This document shows positions 25,072 to 33,933 of a stretch of DNA of 64,000 nt, piece after piece. The DNA is taken from NCBI GenBank assembly GCA_963833235.1, contig CAWHXG010000006.1:372001-436000 (forward strand). Reading direction: 5' to 3'. The stretch's first letter is position 1, and every line of letters starts with the position of its first letter. Both the position numbers and the translations under genes were made by a program. The notes under the pieces were generated by a model, which saw only the letters and a program-made list of their open reading frames with translations, did not search any database and was not told the origin of the DNA. This stretch comes from CAWHXG01 sp963833235. GTDB lineage: Bacteria; Pseudomonadota; Alphaproteobacteria; Rhodobacterales; Rhodobacteraceae.

Positions 25072-27321
25072 CTATTCCGCGGCCACCTGTGCCGGGTCCT
25101 CGTCGAGCGGCAGGTAGAGCACCACCGCCGCACCCGCCCGCCCCTCCGGGCCGAAGGCAGGGGCATCCTCCAGCACCAGCCGCCCGCCATGTTCCTCGAT
25201 GATCTTCTTCACGATGGGCAAACCGAGGCCGGTGCCGCTGTCGCGTGTGGTGACGTAAGGCTCGAAGAGGCGCTGCCGGTCCTCGGGGAAGCCGGTCCCG
25301 TTATCGGCAACGACGAGGCGCGCCATGTGGCCGTCGCGGTCGAGCGTCAGGCGGACCTCCGGGGCATAGTCCGCCCCGCCGGACCGTTCGGCATGGGTTT
25401 CGGTGGCTTCAACGGCATTCTTGATGAGGTTCGTGAGGGCCTGACCGATAAGGGTGGCGTCGATCTGGGCGGTCAGCGCGTCGTCTGGCAGGTTCGTCAG
25501 GATCGTCACGGCAGGGTTGCCGCTGGCCTGCAGAAGGGCCGCGTCCCGCACGATCCGTACGATATCCTCGCGCAATTGTACGGGCTCGGGCATCCGGGCG
25601 AATTTCGAGAACTCGTCGACGATGCGGCGCAGGTCGCCCGTCTGCCGGACGATCACGCCGGTCAGGTTCTCCAGCGCGACCGCGTCGTCCTCGGAAAGCT
25701 TGCTGCCGAACTTCCGGCGGATGCGCTCGGCCGAGAGTTGGATGGGGGTGAGCGGGTTCTTGATCTCGTGGGCGATGCGGCGGGCCACGTCGCCCCAGGC
25801 CGCCATCCGCTGGGCGCTGACCAGATCGGTCACGTCGTCGAAGGCGATCACGTAGCCTTCCAGGCGGCCGCTCTTGCCGCGGCGGACGGCCATGCGGACC
25901 AGCACGATCTCCTGGACCCCGCGGCGGCGCAGCTTTACCTCCTCCTGCGCGACCTCGCCGCGCCCCTGGCGGAGCTGCTCCAGCACCGGCAGGAACTCCG
26001 GCACCACGGCGGCCAGGGGGCGGCCGGCGACGTCGGTCTCGTCGAGCCCGACGAGGCGGGCGCCGGAGCGGTTGACGAAATCCAGCCGCCCCTTCGCGTC
26101 GAGCCCCATGACCCCCGAGGTGACGGACCACAGAACGCTGTCGAACAGCCGCCGCCGATCCTCGATCTGGCGGTTGGAGGCGAGCAGAGACTGGCGCTGC
26201 GCCTTGAGCTGGCGGGTCATCTGGTTGAAGACGCGGCCGAGCGTGGCGATCTCGTCGCCGCTCGACTGCTCGGGCACCCGCACGTCCAGGTCGCCGTCGC
26301 CCACCCGCTGCGCCGCCGCGGCCAGCCGGCCCACCGGGCGCGAGAGGCGTTCGGCGAACCAAAGGCCCAGCCAGATGGTGGCGAGGATGAGGATCACCGC
26401 GAAGCCCAGATAGAGCAGCCCGAACTCGAAGAGCATCCGCCCCCTGTCGCGCTCGAGCTGCTGATAGAGCTGCGCGGTCGCTTGCGTATCGTCCAGCAGG
26501 TTCAGGATGTCGCCGTCGACTGCGCGGGCGACCAGCAGATAGCGATCGGCGAAGCCGTCCAGCAGCACCAGGGCGCGGAACTCGTTGTTGTCCCAATCCT
26601 CGACCGTCACGGTTGCGCCGGTCGCAGCCTCGGCAAGCTGCGCGGGCGTCGGCGGCTCGTAGTCGAAAAGATAGGAGCGTTCGCCACGGGCCCGGATCTC
26701 GGCGCCGCCGTCGATCACGTAGGCCTCCTTCAGCCCACGCTGGATGCGCGCCTGCCCCTGGCTTAGGATCTGGCGGAATTCGCCATCCGTCATCAGGAAG
26801 GTCTCGCGGCGTTGCGCATCGACCATCGCCGCCAGCGTCTCGGCATCGGCGGCCAGATCGCGGCGATGCTCGGCCTCGTAGGCTTCCGCCGCCTCCAGCG
26901 AAGCGCCGACGACCAGCCGAACCCGTTCCGAGAACCAGCCTTCCATGCCGACGTTCAGCGTGAGGCCCGCGAAGACAGCGACGAGTACGGTCGGCACGAG
27001 GGCCACGAAGGCGAACGTGGCCGTCAGCCGCAGGTGCAGGGCGGAGCCGGCCGATTTCGCCCGCCGCGCGCCGATCATCTGCGCGACGCGCTGCAGGACG
27101 AGCGCCGCGACCACGAGGACGTAGACGAGATCGGCGAGCAGCACGAGCCGCAGCCCGAAGAGCGAGACGCCGAAGCCGAAGGGGCCGAGGGCCAGGAACG
27201 TCGCCAGCGCAAGCAGCGGCCCAAGCGCCACGAGGCCGAGGGTCGCGGAGTTCTGCACGCGGCGCCGGCGGCGCAACGCGTCGAGCCTCGCCCAGGTTTC
27301 GCGGCCCAGATCGGCGCGCAT
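25072..27321 (-). CDS. ntrY: Membrane sensor histidine kinase NtrY
   Basis: A 749-residue kinase. It has about three N-terminal hydrophobic segments, a large periplasmic or extracytoplasmic sensor region (roughly residues 110-300), a further membrane segment near residue 310, a HAMP domain (LSRPVGRLAAAAQRVGDGD), a PAS domain and HisKA/HATPase domains. The phospho-accepting His is in RRIAHEIKNPLTPIQLSAER; ATP-binding boxes include NLIKNAVEAT and GTGLGLPIVKKIIEEHGG. NtrY phosphorylates NtrX and responds to nitrogen status and, in several alphaproteobacteria, oxygen or redox. It follows ntrC at 157 bp and precedes ntrX at 65 bp. Confidence 0.95.
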   Translation of the reverse strand: MRADLGRETWARLDALRRRRRVQNSATLGLVALGPLLALATFLALGPFGFGVSLFGLRLVLLADLVYVLVVAALVLQRVAQMIGARRAKSAGSALHLRLTATFAFVALVPTVLVAVFAGLTLNVGMEGWFSERVRLVVGASLEAAEAYEAEHRRDLAADAETLAAMVDAQRRETFLMTDGEFRQILSQGQARIQRGLKEAYVIDGGAEIRARGERSYLFDYEPPTPAQLAEAATGATVTVEDWDNNEFRALVLLDGFADRYLLVARAVDGDILNLLDDTQATAQLYQQLERDRGRMLFEFGLLYLGFAVILILATIWLGLWFAERLSRPVGRLAAAAQRVGDGDLDVRVPEQSSGDEIATLGRVFNQMTRQLKAQRQSLLASNRQIEDRRRLFDSVLWSVTSGVMGLDAKGRLDFVNRSGARLVGLDETDVAGRPLAAVVPEFLPVLEQLRQGRGEVAQEEVKLRRRGVQEIVLVRMAVRRGKSGRLEGYVIAFDDVTDLVSAQRMAAWGDVARRIAHEIKNPLTPIQLSAERIRRKFGSKLSEDDAVALENLTGVIVRQTGDLRRIVDEFSKFARMPEPVQLREDIVRIVRDAALLQASGNPAVTILTNLPDDALTAQIDATLIGQALTNLIKNAVEATETHAERSGGADYAPEVRLTLDRDGHMARLVVADNGTGFPEDRQRLFEPYVTTRDSGTGLGLPIVKKIIEEHGGRLVLEDAPAFGPEGRAGAAVVLYLPLDEDPAQVAAE

Positions 27322-27478
27322 CAGCCGCTCCCCGTTCCCGAGGGACCCTGGGCCCGGACATGCTCCGGTCAGGCCCCCCTGCCCTGCCTTCCGGGCTGCG
27401 CGGTCTCGGCCGCCTCCCCCGCCGCGCGCGCCGCGCCCCCCGAAGGGTGACGCATATGGGCCACGCAGTGTTGCCGTG

Positions 27479-28843
27479 TTACATCAACTTTCGGCGGCGT
27501 GTCACGCGGATATCGAGGTCGGTGATCTTCTTGCGCAGGGTATTGCGGTTGATCCCCAGGAGATCCGCGCATTTGGCCTGGTTGCCCCCCGTGGCGTCGA
27601 GCGCGATCTCGATCAGCGGCATCTCCACCTCGCGCAGGATGCGTTGGTAGAGCCCCGGCGGCGGCAGGACGCCGCCATGCAGATCGAAGTAGCGCTTGAG
27701 ATGCTTGGCGACGGAGGCCGAGAGCTTTTCGGCGTCGGGCTGGCCGCCCGTGGGCTCCATGGCGGGCTGGTTTCCCAGAACGGTATCCACCTCCGCGCGC
27801 GCGATCTCCTCCTCGCCGCTGGTCACCACCAGCCGGCGCACGGTATTCTCCAGCTGCCGGACGTTGCCGGGCCAGCTGTAGGTGCGGATCAGCTCCAGAG
27901 CCTGCTCGCTGAAGACCCGCGCCGGGCTGCCCTCGCGCTCGGCCCGCGCCAGGAAATGGTCGGCGAGCAGCGGAATGTCGTCGACCCGCTCGCGCAAAGC
28001 CGGGACGCTCAGGCTGACGCCGCCGAGGCGATAGAACAGATCCTGCCGGAAGGCGCCCTCGTCCATCCGGCGGGCCAGATCGCCCTGGCTGGTCGCCATC
28101 ACCCGCGGCGCCGGATCGCCGAAGGCATCGAGCATCCGCACGATCCGGGCCTGCGCTTCTTCGTCGAAATCGCCGACCTCGTCGAAAAGGATCGAGCCGC
28201 CCCGTGCCCGTGCGATGATCCCGGCCGGCCCGTCCATGCCGCCCAGATCGGCGGCCGAGGCCACCACGAAGGGCATGTTGCGCCGGTCGCTGAAATCGTG
28301 GATCGCGCGGGCGATCAGGCTCTTGCCGGTGCCGCTCTCGCCGGTGATCATCACGGTCAGCTCGGTGTTCATCACCCGCGCGACCAGCCGGTAGAGCGTC
28401 TGCATCGCCGGCGTGCGTCCCACCAGCGGCAGATCGCCCGACGTGTCGCGCGGCGGGTCACGGCGCGGCGGGGCGCGGCGCTTGACCTCCAGCGCGCGGG
28501 CGGCGCGCTTCATCAGGTCGGGCAGATCGAAGGGCTTGGGCAGATAGTCGAAGGCATCCGCCTCGGCCGCCTGGATCGCGGTCATGATGGTGTTCTGCGC
28601 CGAGATGACGATCACCGGCATGCCGGGGCGCTCCATGGCGATGCGCGGCAGCTGATCGAGCCCGTTGCCGTCGGGCATGATGACATCGGAGATCACGAGG
28701 TCGCCCTTGCCCTCCTCGACCCACCGCATCAGCGTCATCAGCGACGAGGTCGCGTGCACCCGGCAGCCCGCGCGCGTCAGCGCCTGGGTCAGTACCGTGC
28801 GGATGGTGCGGTCGTCGTCGGCAACCAGGATCGTGCCATCCAT
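27479..28843 (-). CDS. ntrC: Nitrogen regulation response regulator NtrC (GAFTGA-less type)
   Basis: A 454-residue activator. The receiver domain has Asp53 (VISDVIMPD); the AAA+ domain has Walker A GESGTGKS and Walker B GSILFDEVGDF; the Fis-type helix-turn-helix is at the C-terminus (NQAKCADLLGINRNTLRKK). The segment between VVASAADLG and GGSILFDE is short and lacks GAFTGA, as known for Rhodobacter capsulatus NtrC, which activates sigma-70 rather than sigma-54 polymerase. It should control nitrogen assimilation genes after phosphorylation by NtrB. The ATG lies one base after the ntrB stop. Confidence 0.95.
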   Translation of the reverse strand: MDGTILVADDDRTIRTVLTQALTRAGCRVHATSSLMTLMRWVEEGKGDLVISDVIMPDGNGLDQLPRIAMERPGMPVIVISAQNTIMTAIQAAEADAFDYLPKPFDLPDLMKRAARALEVKRRAPPRRDPPRDTSGDLPLVGRTPAMQTLYRLVARVMNTELTVMITGESGTGKSLIARAIHDFSDRRNMPFVVASAADLGGMDGPAGIIARARGGSILFDEVGDFDEEAQARIVRMLDAFGDPAPRVMATSQGDLARRMDEGAFRQDLFYRLGGVSLSVPALRERVDDIPLLADHFLARAEREGSPARVFSEQALELIRTYSWPGNVRQLENTVRRLVVTSGEEEIARAEVDTVLGNQPAMEPTGGQPDAEKLSASVAKHLKRYFDLHGGVLPPPGLYQRILREVEMPLIEIALDATGGNQAKCADLLGINRNTLRKKITDLDIRVTRRRKLM

Positions 28844-28844
28844 G

Positions 28845-29948
28845 TCAGTCGGTTCCTTTCGGTTCTCTGCCCTGTTCTGTGTCGTCCTTGGGTGCCACGG
28901 GCAGCGAAAGGCGGAACGCTGTCCGCCCCGGCACCGAGTCCACGCCGATCCAGCCATCGTGATCGGCGATGATCTTCGAGACGAGGGCGAGGCCGAGGCC
29001 GGTGCCGTTCTCCCGCCCCGAGACGAAGGGATCGAAGATGTCGCCGTCGATCTCGGGCGGCAGGCCCGGGCCGTCATCGACGATCTCGACCTGCAGCGGC
29101 AGGGCGGCGCCGGTGCCGTCGGCGCGGCGCATCCGCAGGGCCAGGTCGTAGAAGGTGCGGATGCGGATCGTGCCATGGCCATTTTCGCTGGCCTCGGCGG
29201 CGTTCTTGAGCAGGTTCAGGAAGACCTGCAGCATCTGGTCGCCATCGACATAGGTCTGCGGCAGCGAGGGGTCGTATTCCTCGACGATGCGCATGTGGGC
29301 CGCGAAGCCCACAGCGGCGGACTTGCGGGCACGGTCGAGAAGGTCGTGGACGTTGACCGCGCCCAGCTTCGGCGGGCGCAGGTTGCCGAACTGCTCGACC
29401 TGCTCCAGCAGCTTCACGATGCGGCGGCTCTCGGCGACGATAAGGTCAGTCAGTTCCCGGTCGTCCCCGGTGAGGTTCATGGAAAGAAGCTGCGCCGCGC
29501 CGGTGATGCCGGCCAGCGGGTTCTTTATCTCGTGGGCCAGCATCTCGGACATGCCGATGGCGGATTTGGCGGCGGCCTGCGCCTGGCGGCCGCGGGCCAG
29601 CCTGTCGCCGATGCGCCGCGGCTCCAGCAGCACCAGGACGTAGCCGGAATTGTCGGCCAGCGGGCCGATCTGGATGTTGCAGGGCACCGGGGCACGGGCT
29701 CCGCCGCCCACGTCGACGTTGTCGATGAAAAGCTCCGCACCGTCGCGGCGGACCCGCGCGAAGGCCTCCTCCAGCGGCGCGTCGACCATCAGCTTGTCCC
29801 AGACCGGGTAGCCGCACATGGACTTCGCAGAGAGGTTCAGGAAGAGCTCGGCCGCGGGCGTGACGTCGGCGATGGTATCATCGTTGCGCAGCAGCAGCGC
29901 CGGCACCGGGAGCGAGGCCCAGAGCGTTTCCCCCCAGTCGATGCTCAT
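28845..29948 (-). CDS. ntrB: Nitrogen regulation sensor kinase NtrB
   Basis: A 367-residue soluble histidine kinase. A PAS domain covers residues ~10-110, the HisKA box has His139 (EMLAHEIKNPLAGI), and the HATPase has NLLKNAAEASE and GTGLGLALVSKII. In partnership with PII protein it phosphorylates or dephosphorylates NtrC according to nitrogen status. Its ATG overlaps the dusB stop (ATGA), and ntrC begins one base after its own stop, so dusB-ntrB-ntrC form a tight operon. Confidence 0.95.
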   Translation of the reverse strand: MSIDWGETLWASLPVPALLLRNDDTIADVTPAAELFLNLSAKSMCGYPVWDKLMVDAPLEEAFARVRRDGAELFIDNVDVGGGARAPVPCNIQIGPLADNSGYVLVLLEPRRIGDRLARGRQAQAAAKSAIGMSEMLAHEIKNPLAGITGAAQLLSMNLTGDDRELTDLIVAESRRIVKLLEQVEQFGNLRPPKLGAVNVHDLLDRARKSAAVGFAAHMRIVEEYDPSLPQTYVDGDQMLQVFLNLLKNAAEASENGHGTIRIRTFYDLALRMRRADGTGAALPLQVEIVDDGPGLPPEIDGDIFDPFVSGRENGTGLGLALVSKIIADHDGWIGVDSVPGRTAFRLSLPVAPKDDTEQGREPKGTD

Positions 29949-30943
29949 GCCGCTATGGCCGCGTCGGCGTGGACTGCGAGCGCGAGGGGAAGCAGCCGGG
30001 CCACCTCCGCCGCGGTCGACGCCGTCAGCACCTCGCGGCGCAGGGCGGGAGGCGTGCCGGCCCCGTCCATGTACCAGCCAAGGTGCTTGCGGGCGACGCG
30101 CAGGCCCAGTTCGGCGCCGTAGAATGCCAGCATGTCCTGGTGGTGGGCGGCGACGTAATCGGCCAGCGCCGCCCCTTGCGGGATCTCGGGGGCGTCCCGG
30201 TGGCCGAGCGCCGCGGCGATGGCGGCGGGCGCCCAGGGGCGGCCCTGCGCGCCGCGGCCGATCATGATCCCGGCCGCACCAGACTGCCTCAGCGCGTCGC
30301 GCGCGGTGTCGCCGCAGACGATATCGCCGTTGACGACGACCGGCACGGCCACGGCGCCGACCGCCGGGCGGATCGCGCGCCAATCGGCCCGGCCCTTGTA
30401 GAACTGGCAGCGGCTGCGCCCGTGCACGGTGACCATCGCGGCGCCGGCCTCGACCAGTCGCCTGGCCAGGGCGGCGGCGGTAGGCTGGCCCGCCTCCCAG
30501 CCGAGGCGCATCTTGACCGTCACCGGGCAAGCGACGGCACCGCGCACCGCCTCGACCAGGCGCAGCGCCAGATCGGGCTCGCGCATCAGCGCCGCACCCG
30601 CCGCCTGACCGCCGGTGACCTTCTTGGCCGGGCAACCCATGTTGATATCGACAAGTGCCGCGCCATTGGCCTCGGCGAGGCGCGCGGCTTCGGCCATCCA
30701 GTAGGGCGCGCGCCCGGCGATCTGCACGGCCGACGGCGATCCCGCCCGGCCGCCGCCCAGATCCGCGCGCGCGCGGATGCCCGGCTTGGCCTGCACCATC
30801 TCCTGACTGGCCACCATCTCGCTGACCACCAGCCCTGCGCCGAAAGCCGCCACCCGGGCGCGGAACGGCAGATCGGTGATCCCGGCCATGGGCGCCAGAA
30901 GCACCGGCGTCGTGAGACCCAATCCTGCCAGTTCCGACGTCAA
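29945..30943 (-). CDS. dusB: tRNA-dihydrouridine synthase DusB (NifR3)
   Basis: A 332-residue FMN-dependent TIM-barrel enzyme that reduces uridine to dihydrouridine in tRNA. The start LAPMAGITDLPFR, the catalytic-Cys loop NMGCPAKKVTGGQAAGAALM, and GIMIGRGAQGRPW are diagnostic. In Rhodobacter the gene was named nifR3 because it precedes ntrBC, exactly as here. It is the first gene of the minus-strand block and faces ispDF across a 210-bp gap. Confidence 0.95.
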   Translation of the reverse strand: MTSELAGLGLTTPVLLAPMAGITDLPFRARVAAFGAGLVVSEMVASQEMVQAKPGIRARADLGGGRAGSPSAVQIAGRAPYWMAEAARLAEANGAALVDINMGCPAKKVTGGQAAGAALMREPDLALRLVEAVRGAVACPVTVKMRLGWEAGQPTAAALARRLVEAGAAMVTVHGRSRCQFYKGRADWRAIRPAVGAVAVPVVVNGDIVCGDTARDALRQSGAAGIMIGRGAQGRPWAPAAIAAALGHRDAPEIPQGAALADYVAAHHQDMLAFYGAELGLRVARKHLGWYMDGAGTPPALRREVLTASTAAEVARLLPLALAVHADAAIAA

Positions 30944-31026
30944 ACGCTTAATCCTTATGCGGCGCTGACCTCATCTAGGCTGTCGTCCCCGGCAGGGGAA
31001 CCATGCTTCGCCGCAATGCCCGCGTC

Positions 31027-31060
31027 CGATCGCGCAACGCCTATTAATTGAGCGATCGCG
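31027..31060. promoter_or_regulatory. Inverted repeat in the dusB-ispDF divergent intergenic region
   Basis: CGATCGC (31027-31033) and GCGATCG (31052-31058) form an inverted repeat with an A+T-rich centre (CTATTAATTGA). It sits between two divergent operons and could be an operator or promoter element; no known regulator is recognised. Confidence 0.3.
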
Positions 31061-31153
31061 GGCGGTATCCGGGCTGATTGTCAGCGTTCCGCGCAGGCCA
31101 TAGACAAGGCGAAGGCGCGGAGGACCGGGCCGGACCCGCCCCGAGGAGGCCCC

Positions 31154-32371
31154 ATGACCATCGCCGCGCTGATCGTCGCCGCAGGACGCGGCCTGCGGGC
31201 CGGTGGCGCGCGGCCGAAGCAATATCAGGATCTTGCCGGGCAGACCGTGCTGGGCCGTTCGCTGGCGGCGATCACGGCGCATCCGCTGGTGAAGATTGCC
31301 GTGGTGGTGGTGCATCCCGAGGATCGCGCGCTCATCGCGGCCTCGGTCCTAGCGCCCGAAGATGTGGCGTTGAGGCTCGTCGACGGGGGCGAGACGCGCG
31401 ACGCCTCGGTCCGGGCAGGCCTCGCGGCCCTGCCCGCGGCCTGCGAACGGGTGCTGATCCACGACGCCGCCCGTCCGCTGCTGCCGCTGGCGGTGATCGA
31501 GCGGGTGCTCAAGGCGCTCGATGCCCATGACGGCGCAGCCCCCGGCCTCGCCCTGACGGACGCCCTGTGGCGGGGCGCTGCCGGCGGCGCCATCGTGGCC
31601 GCCGTGCCGCGCGAGGGCCTCTGGCGGGCGCAGACGCCGCAAGGGTTCCGCGTGCCGGCGATCCGCGCCGCCCATGCGGCCGCGGCGGCAGCGGCCGGCC
31701 CAGGGGAGCCGCCGCCCGCCGATGACGTGGCCGTCGCCCTCGCCGCGGGCCTTGACGTGGCCGTGGTGGACGGGGATTACGAGAACATCAAGATCACGTT
31801 GCCCGGCGATCTTTACCGCGCAGCCGCGATCCTCGCGGCGCGGGCGGCGCCGGCCCGCGCCGAAGGAAACACTGACGCAATGGTCGATCTGCGCCTCGGC
31901 AACGGCTTCGACGTGCACGCCTTCGGGCCCGGCGCGGCGGTGACCCTCTGCGGGGTGCCGGTGCCGCACGATCGCGGGCTCGTGGGCCATTCCGACGCCG
32001 ATGTGGGGATGCACGCCTTGACGGATGCGATCTACGGCGCACTCGCCGAGGGCGATATAGGACGACATTTCCCGCCCAGCGATCCGCAATGGAAGGGGGC
32101 CGACAGCCGGGTCTTCCTTGCCCATGCGGCAGGACTGGCGGCGCAACGGGGGTTCGCCCTGGCCAACGCCGACGTGACGATGATCTGCGAGCGCCCGAAG
32201 ATCGGCCCGCATGTGGAGGCAATGCGGGTCGCACTGGCGGGCATCCTGCGGACCGGCGTCGAGCGGATCAGCGTCAAGGCCACCACATCGGAACGCCTTG
32301 GCTTCACAGGCCGGGAAGAGGGCATCGCCGCCCTCGCAACCGTCGCCCTTGTCGCGGAGGGCGGGCAGTGA
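31154..32371 (+). CDS. ispDF: Bifunctional IspD/IspF isoprenoid (MEP pathway) enzyme
   Basis: A 405-residue fusion. The N-terminal ~235 residues are IspD (ALIVAAGRGLRAGGARPKQY, VLIHDAARPL), which makes CDP-methylerythritol. The C-terminal ~160 are IspF, starting near LGNGFDVHAF with metal ligands Asp and His there and in LVGHSDADV, plus ATTSERLGFTGR; it makes the cyclic diphosphate. The fusion is common in alphaproteobacteria. The gene overlaps pgpA by GTGA. The ATG at 31154 follows a GAGGAGG-like ribosome site. Confidence 0.95.
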   Translation: MTIAALIVAAGRGLRAGGARPKQYQDLAGQTVLGRSLAAITAHPLVKIAVVVVHPEDRALIAASVLAPEDVALRLVDGGETRDASVRAGLAALPAACERVLIHDAARPLLPLAVIERVLKALDAHDGAAPGLALTDALWRGAAGGAIVAAVPREGLWRAQTPQGFRVPAIRAAHAAAAAAAGPGEPPPADDVAVALAAGLDVAVVDGDYENIKITLPGDLYRAAAILAARAAPARAEGNTDAMVDLRLGNGFDVHAFGPGAAVTLCGVPVPHDRGLVGHSDADVGMHALTDAIYGALAEGDIGRHFPPSDPQWKGADSRVFLAHAAGLAAQRGFALANADVTMICERPKIGPHVEAMRVALAGILRTGVERISVKATTSERLGFTGREEGIAALATVALVAEGGQ

Positions 32372-32868
32372 GGGCGAGCCGCCTCGTGGCCACCTGGTTC
32401 GGGGCGGGGCTGATCCGCCCGGCGCCGGGCACCTGGGGCTCGCTGGCCGCGCTGCCTTGCGCCTGGGGGCTGCACGGTCTGGGCGGCTTTCCCCTGCTGC
32501 TGGCAGCGACCGTCGTCGTGGGCCTGGCGGGGCTCTGGGCGGCGAATGCCGAAGCCGCGGCAACGGGCGATCACGATGCCGGCGAGATCGTGATCGACGA
32601 GGTGGCCGGGCAGTGGATCGCGCTCTGGCCGCTGTCCGCCGGGCTCTGGGCTGCCGGCGCGGATCCGTGGCTCTTTCCCTGGCCGGGCTGGGTGGGCGCG
32701 TTCGTGCTTTTCCGCCTCTTCGACATCTGGAAGCCGGGGCCGGTCGGCTGGGCGGACCGACTGCCGGGCGCGAAGGGCGTGATGCTCGATGACGTGATCG
32801 CCGGCGGCATCGCGGCGCTCTGCGTCGCGGCCGCGGCGGCGGTGGCGCATCTGGGCGTGATGGGGTGA
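32368..32868 (+). CDS. pgpA: Phosphatidylglycerophosphatase A
   Basis: A 166-residue membrane enzyme that removes phosphate from phosphatidylglycerol phosphate. The motif HDAGEIVIDEVAGQW (about residues 70-84) and the region FRLFDIWKPGPVGWADRLPG are diagnostic for PgpA. About four hydrophobic segments surround them. The GTG start overlaps the ispDF stop, and its own TGA overlaps the GTG of the next gene, so ispDF-pgpA-pncC are translationally coupled. Confidence 0.93.
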   Translation: MRASRLVATWFGAGLIRPAPGTWGSLAALPCAWGLHGLGGFPLLLAATVVVGLAGLWAANAEAAATGDHDAGEIVIDEVAGQWIALWPLSAGLWAAGADPWLFPWPGWVGAFVLFRLFDIWKPGPVGWADRLPGAKGVMLDDVIAGGIAALCVAAAAAVAHLGVMG

Positions 32869-33341
32869 GCGCCGCGGTCGTTCTGGCCGCCGCCCGGGCC
32901 GCCGGGCTGAGGCTTGCCGTGGCCGAGAGTTGCACGGGCGGGCTGCTTTCGGCCGCCCTGACCGAGCGCGCCGGGTCCTCGGACGTGTTCGACAGGGGCT
33001 ACGTGACCTATTCCAATGCGGCGAAGATCGAACTCCTGGGCGTACGGCCTGCGACCCTGGAGGCGCATGGTGCCGTCAGCGAGGAGGTGGCTCTGGAGAT
33101 GGCAGAAGGCGCTCTTGCCCGCTCGGGCGCGGACCTCGCGGTCGCCATCACCGGCATCGCCGGACCAGGCGGCTCGGAACACAAGCCGGAAGGCCGGGTG
33201 TGTTTCGGCGTCGCATCGGCCGGCTCCCCCGCAAGCGCGACCACGGTGGAGTTCGGCCCCCTCGGCCGCGCGGCCGTGCGGCGCGCCAGCGTGGACCGGG
33301 CGCTCGATCTGCTGCGCCGTGCCTTGCCTGCTGAGCCCTAA
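32865..33341 (+). CDS. pncC: CinA C-terminal domain protein (nicotinamide-nucleotide amidohydrolase)
   Basis: A 158-residue stand-alone CinA-C protein. Landmarks are AVAESCTGGLLSAALTERAGSS (with the catalytic Ser), GYVTYSNAAKIELLGV and GIAGPGGSEHKPEGRVCFGV. It deamidates NMN to nicotinate mononucleotide in NAD recycling. The GTG at 32865 overlaps the pgpA stop (GTGA). Its end overlaps the convergent RatA-like gene by four bases. Confidence 0.92.
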   Translation: MSAAVVLAAARAAGLRLAVAESCTGGLLSAALTERAGSSDVFDRGYVTYSNAAKIELLGVRPATLEAHGAVSEEVALEMAEGALARSGADLAVAITGIAGPGGSEHKPEGRVCFGVASAGSPASATTVEFGPLGRAAVRRASVDRALDLLRRALPAEP

Positions 33342-33802
33342 CTGGCGCGCTTCGCGGAAGGCCCGTAGAGCGCCGCGGCCCGCCGTTCGAAGGCGCGCAC
33401 GATGCGCTGCATCGCATCGTTGAAGACCACCCCGATCACGCCCTGCAGCATCCGGTTGCGGAACTCGAAATCGACGAAGAAATGCGCCTCGCACCCCCCC
33501 GGGGCCTCGGTGAACCGCCAGTTGGACCTCATATGGCGGAACGGTCCGTCGAGATACTCGGTGTCGATGCGCCGGTCGTCCTCCCACAGGGTCACGCGGC
33601 TGCCGAACTTCTCGCGGAAGACCCGGAAGGAGATCACCAGATCGGCCTCCATCACCTCCGCCTCGCCTTCGTCGCGCCTGTCGCGGATCCGCGCCGCGGC
33701 GCACCAGGGCAGGAATTGCGGATAGGCGTCCACGTCGGCGACGAGGTCGTACATCTGCTGCGGGGTGTAGGGCAGCGTTCGGGTTTCGGAATGCGTTGGC
33801 AT
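33338..33802 (-). CDS. RatA/COQ10-like START-fold protein
   Basis: A 154-residue SRPBCC-superfamily protein. The pattern YTPQQMYDLVADVDAYPQFLPWC at residues 11-33 and the C-terminal region ending FNDAMQRIVRAFERRA match the RatA/Coq10 (COG2867) group. Family members are described as ubiquinone-binding (Coq10) or as ribosome-association toxins (RatA). With no antitoxin partner, the quinone-binding role is more likely. The ATG at 33802 is chosen because it begins right at the conserved domain; longer in-frame starts are unsupported. Confidence 0.85.
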   Translation of the reverse strand: MPTHSETRTLPYTPQQMYDLVADVDAYPQFLPWCAAARIRDRRDEGEAEVMEADLVISFRVFREKFGSRVTLWEDDRRIDTEYLDGPFRHMRSNWRFTEAPGGCEAHFFVDFEFRNRMLQGVIGVVFNDAMQRIVRAFERRAAALYGPSAKRAS

Positions 33803-33933
33803 GGGGGCCGGAAACTCTCTTGCCGCGTGACAGTTCCTTGCAGGATCGTAGAGTGGCGGGGAGAAGGCAAGCGAGGGCCCGGCCATTGACACAGACAGGC
33901 AAGGCCGACGCGGCCGCGACCATCGGCGAGGCG

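Noticed and set aside
33338..33802. RatA toxin of a toxin-antitoxin pair
   Set aside because: No antitoxin-like partner gene; the family is mostly Coq10-like quinone-binding proteins.
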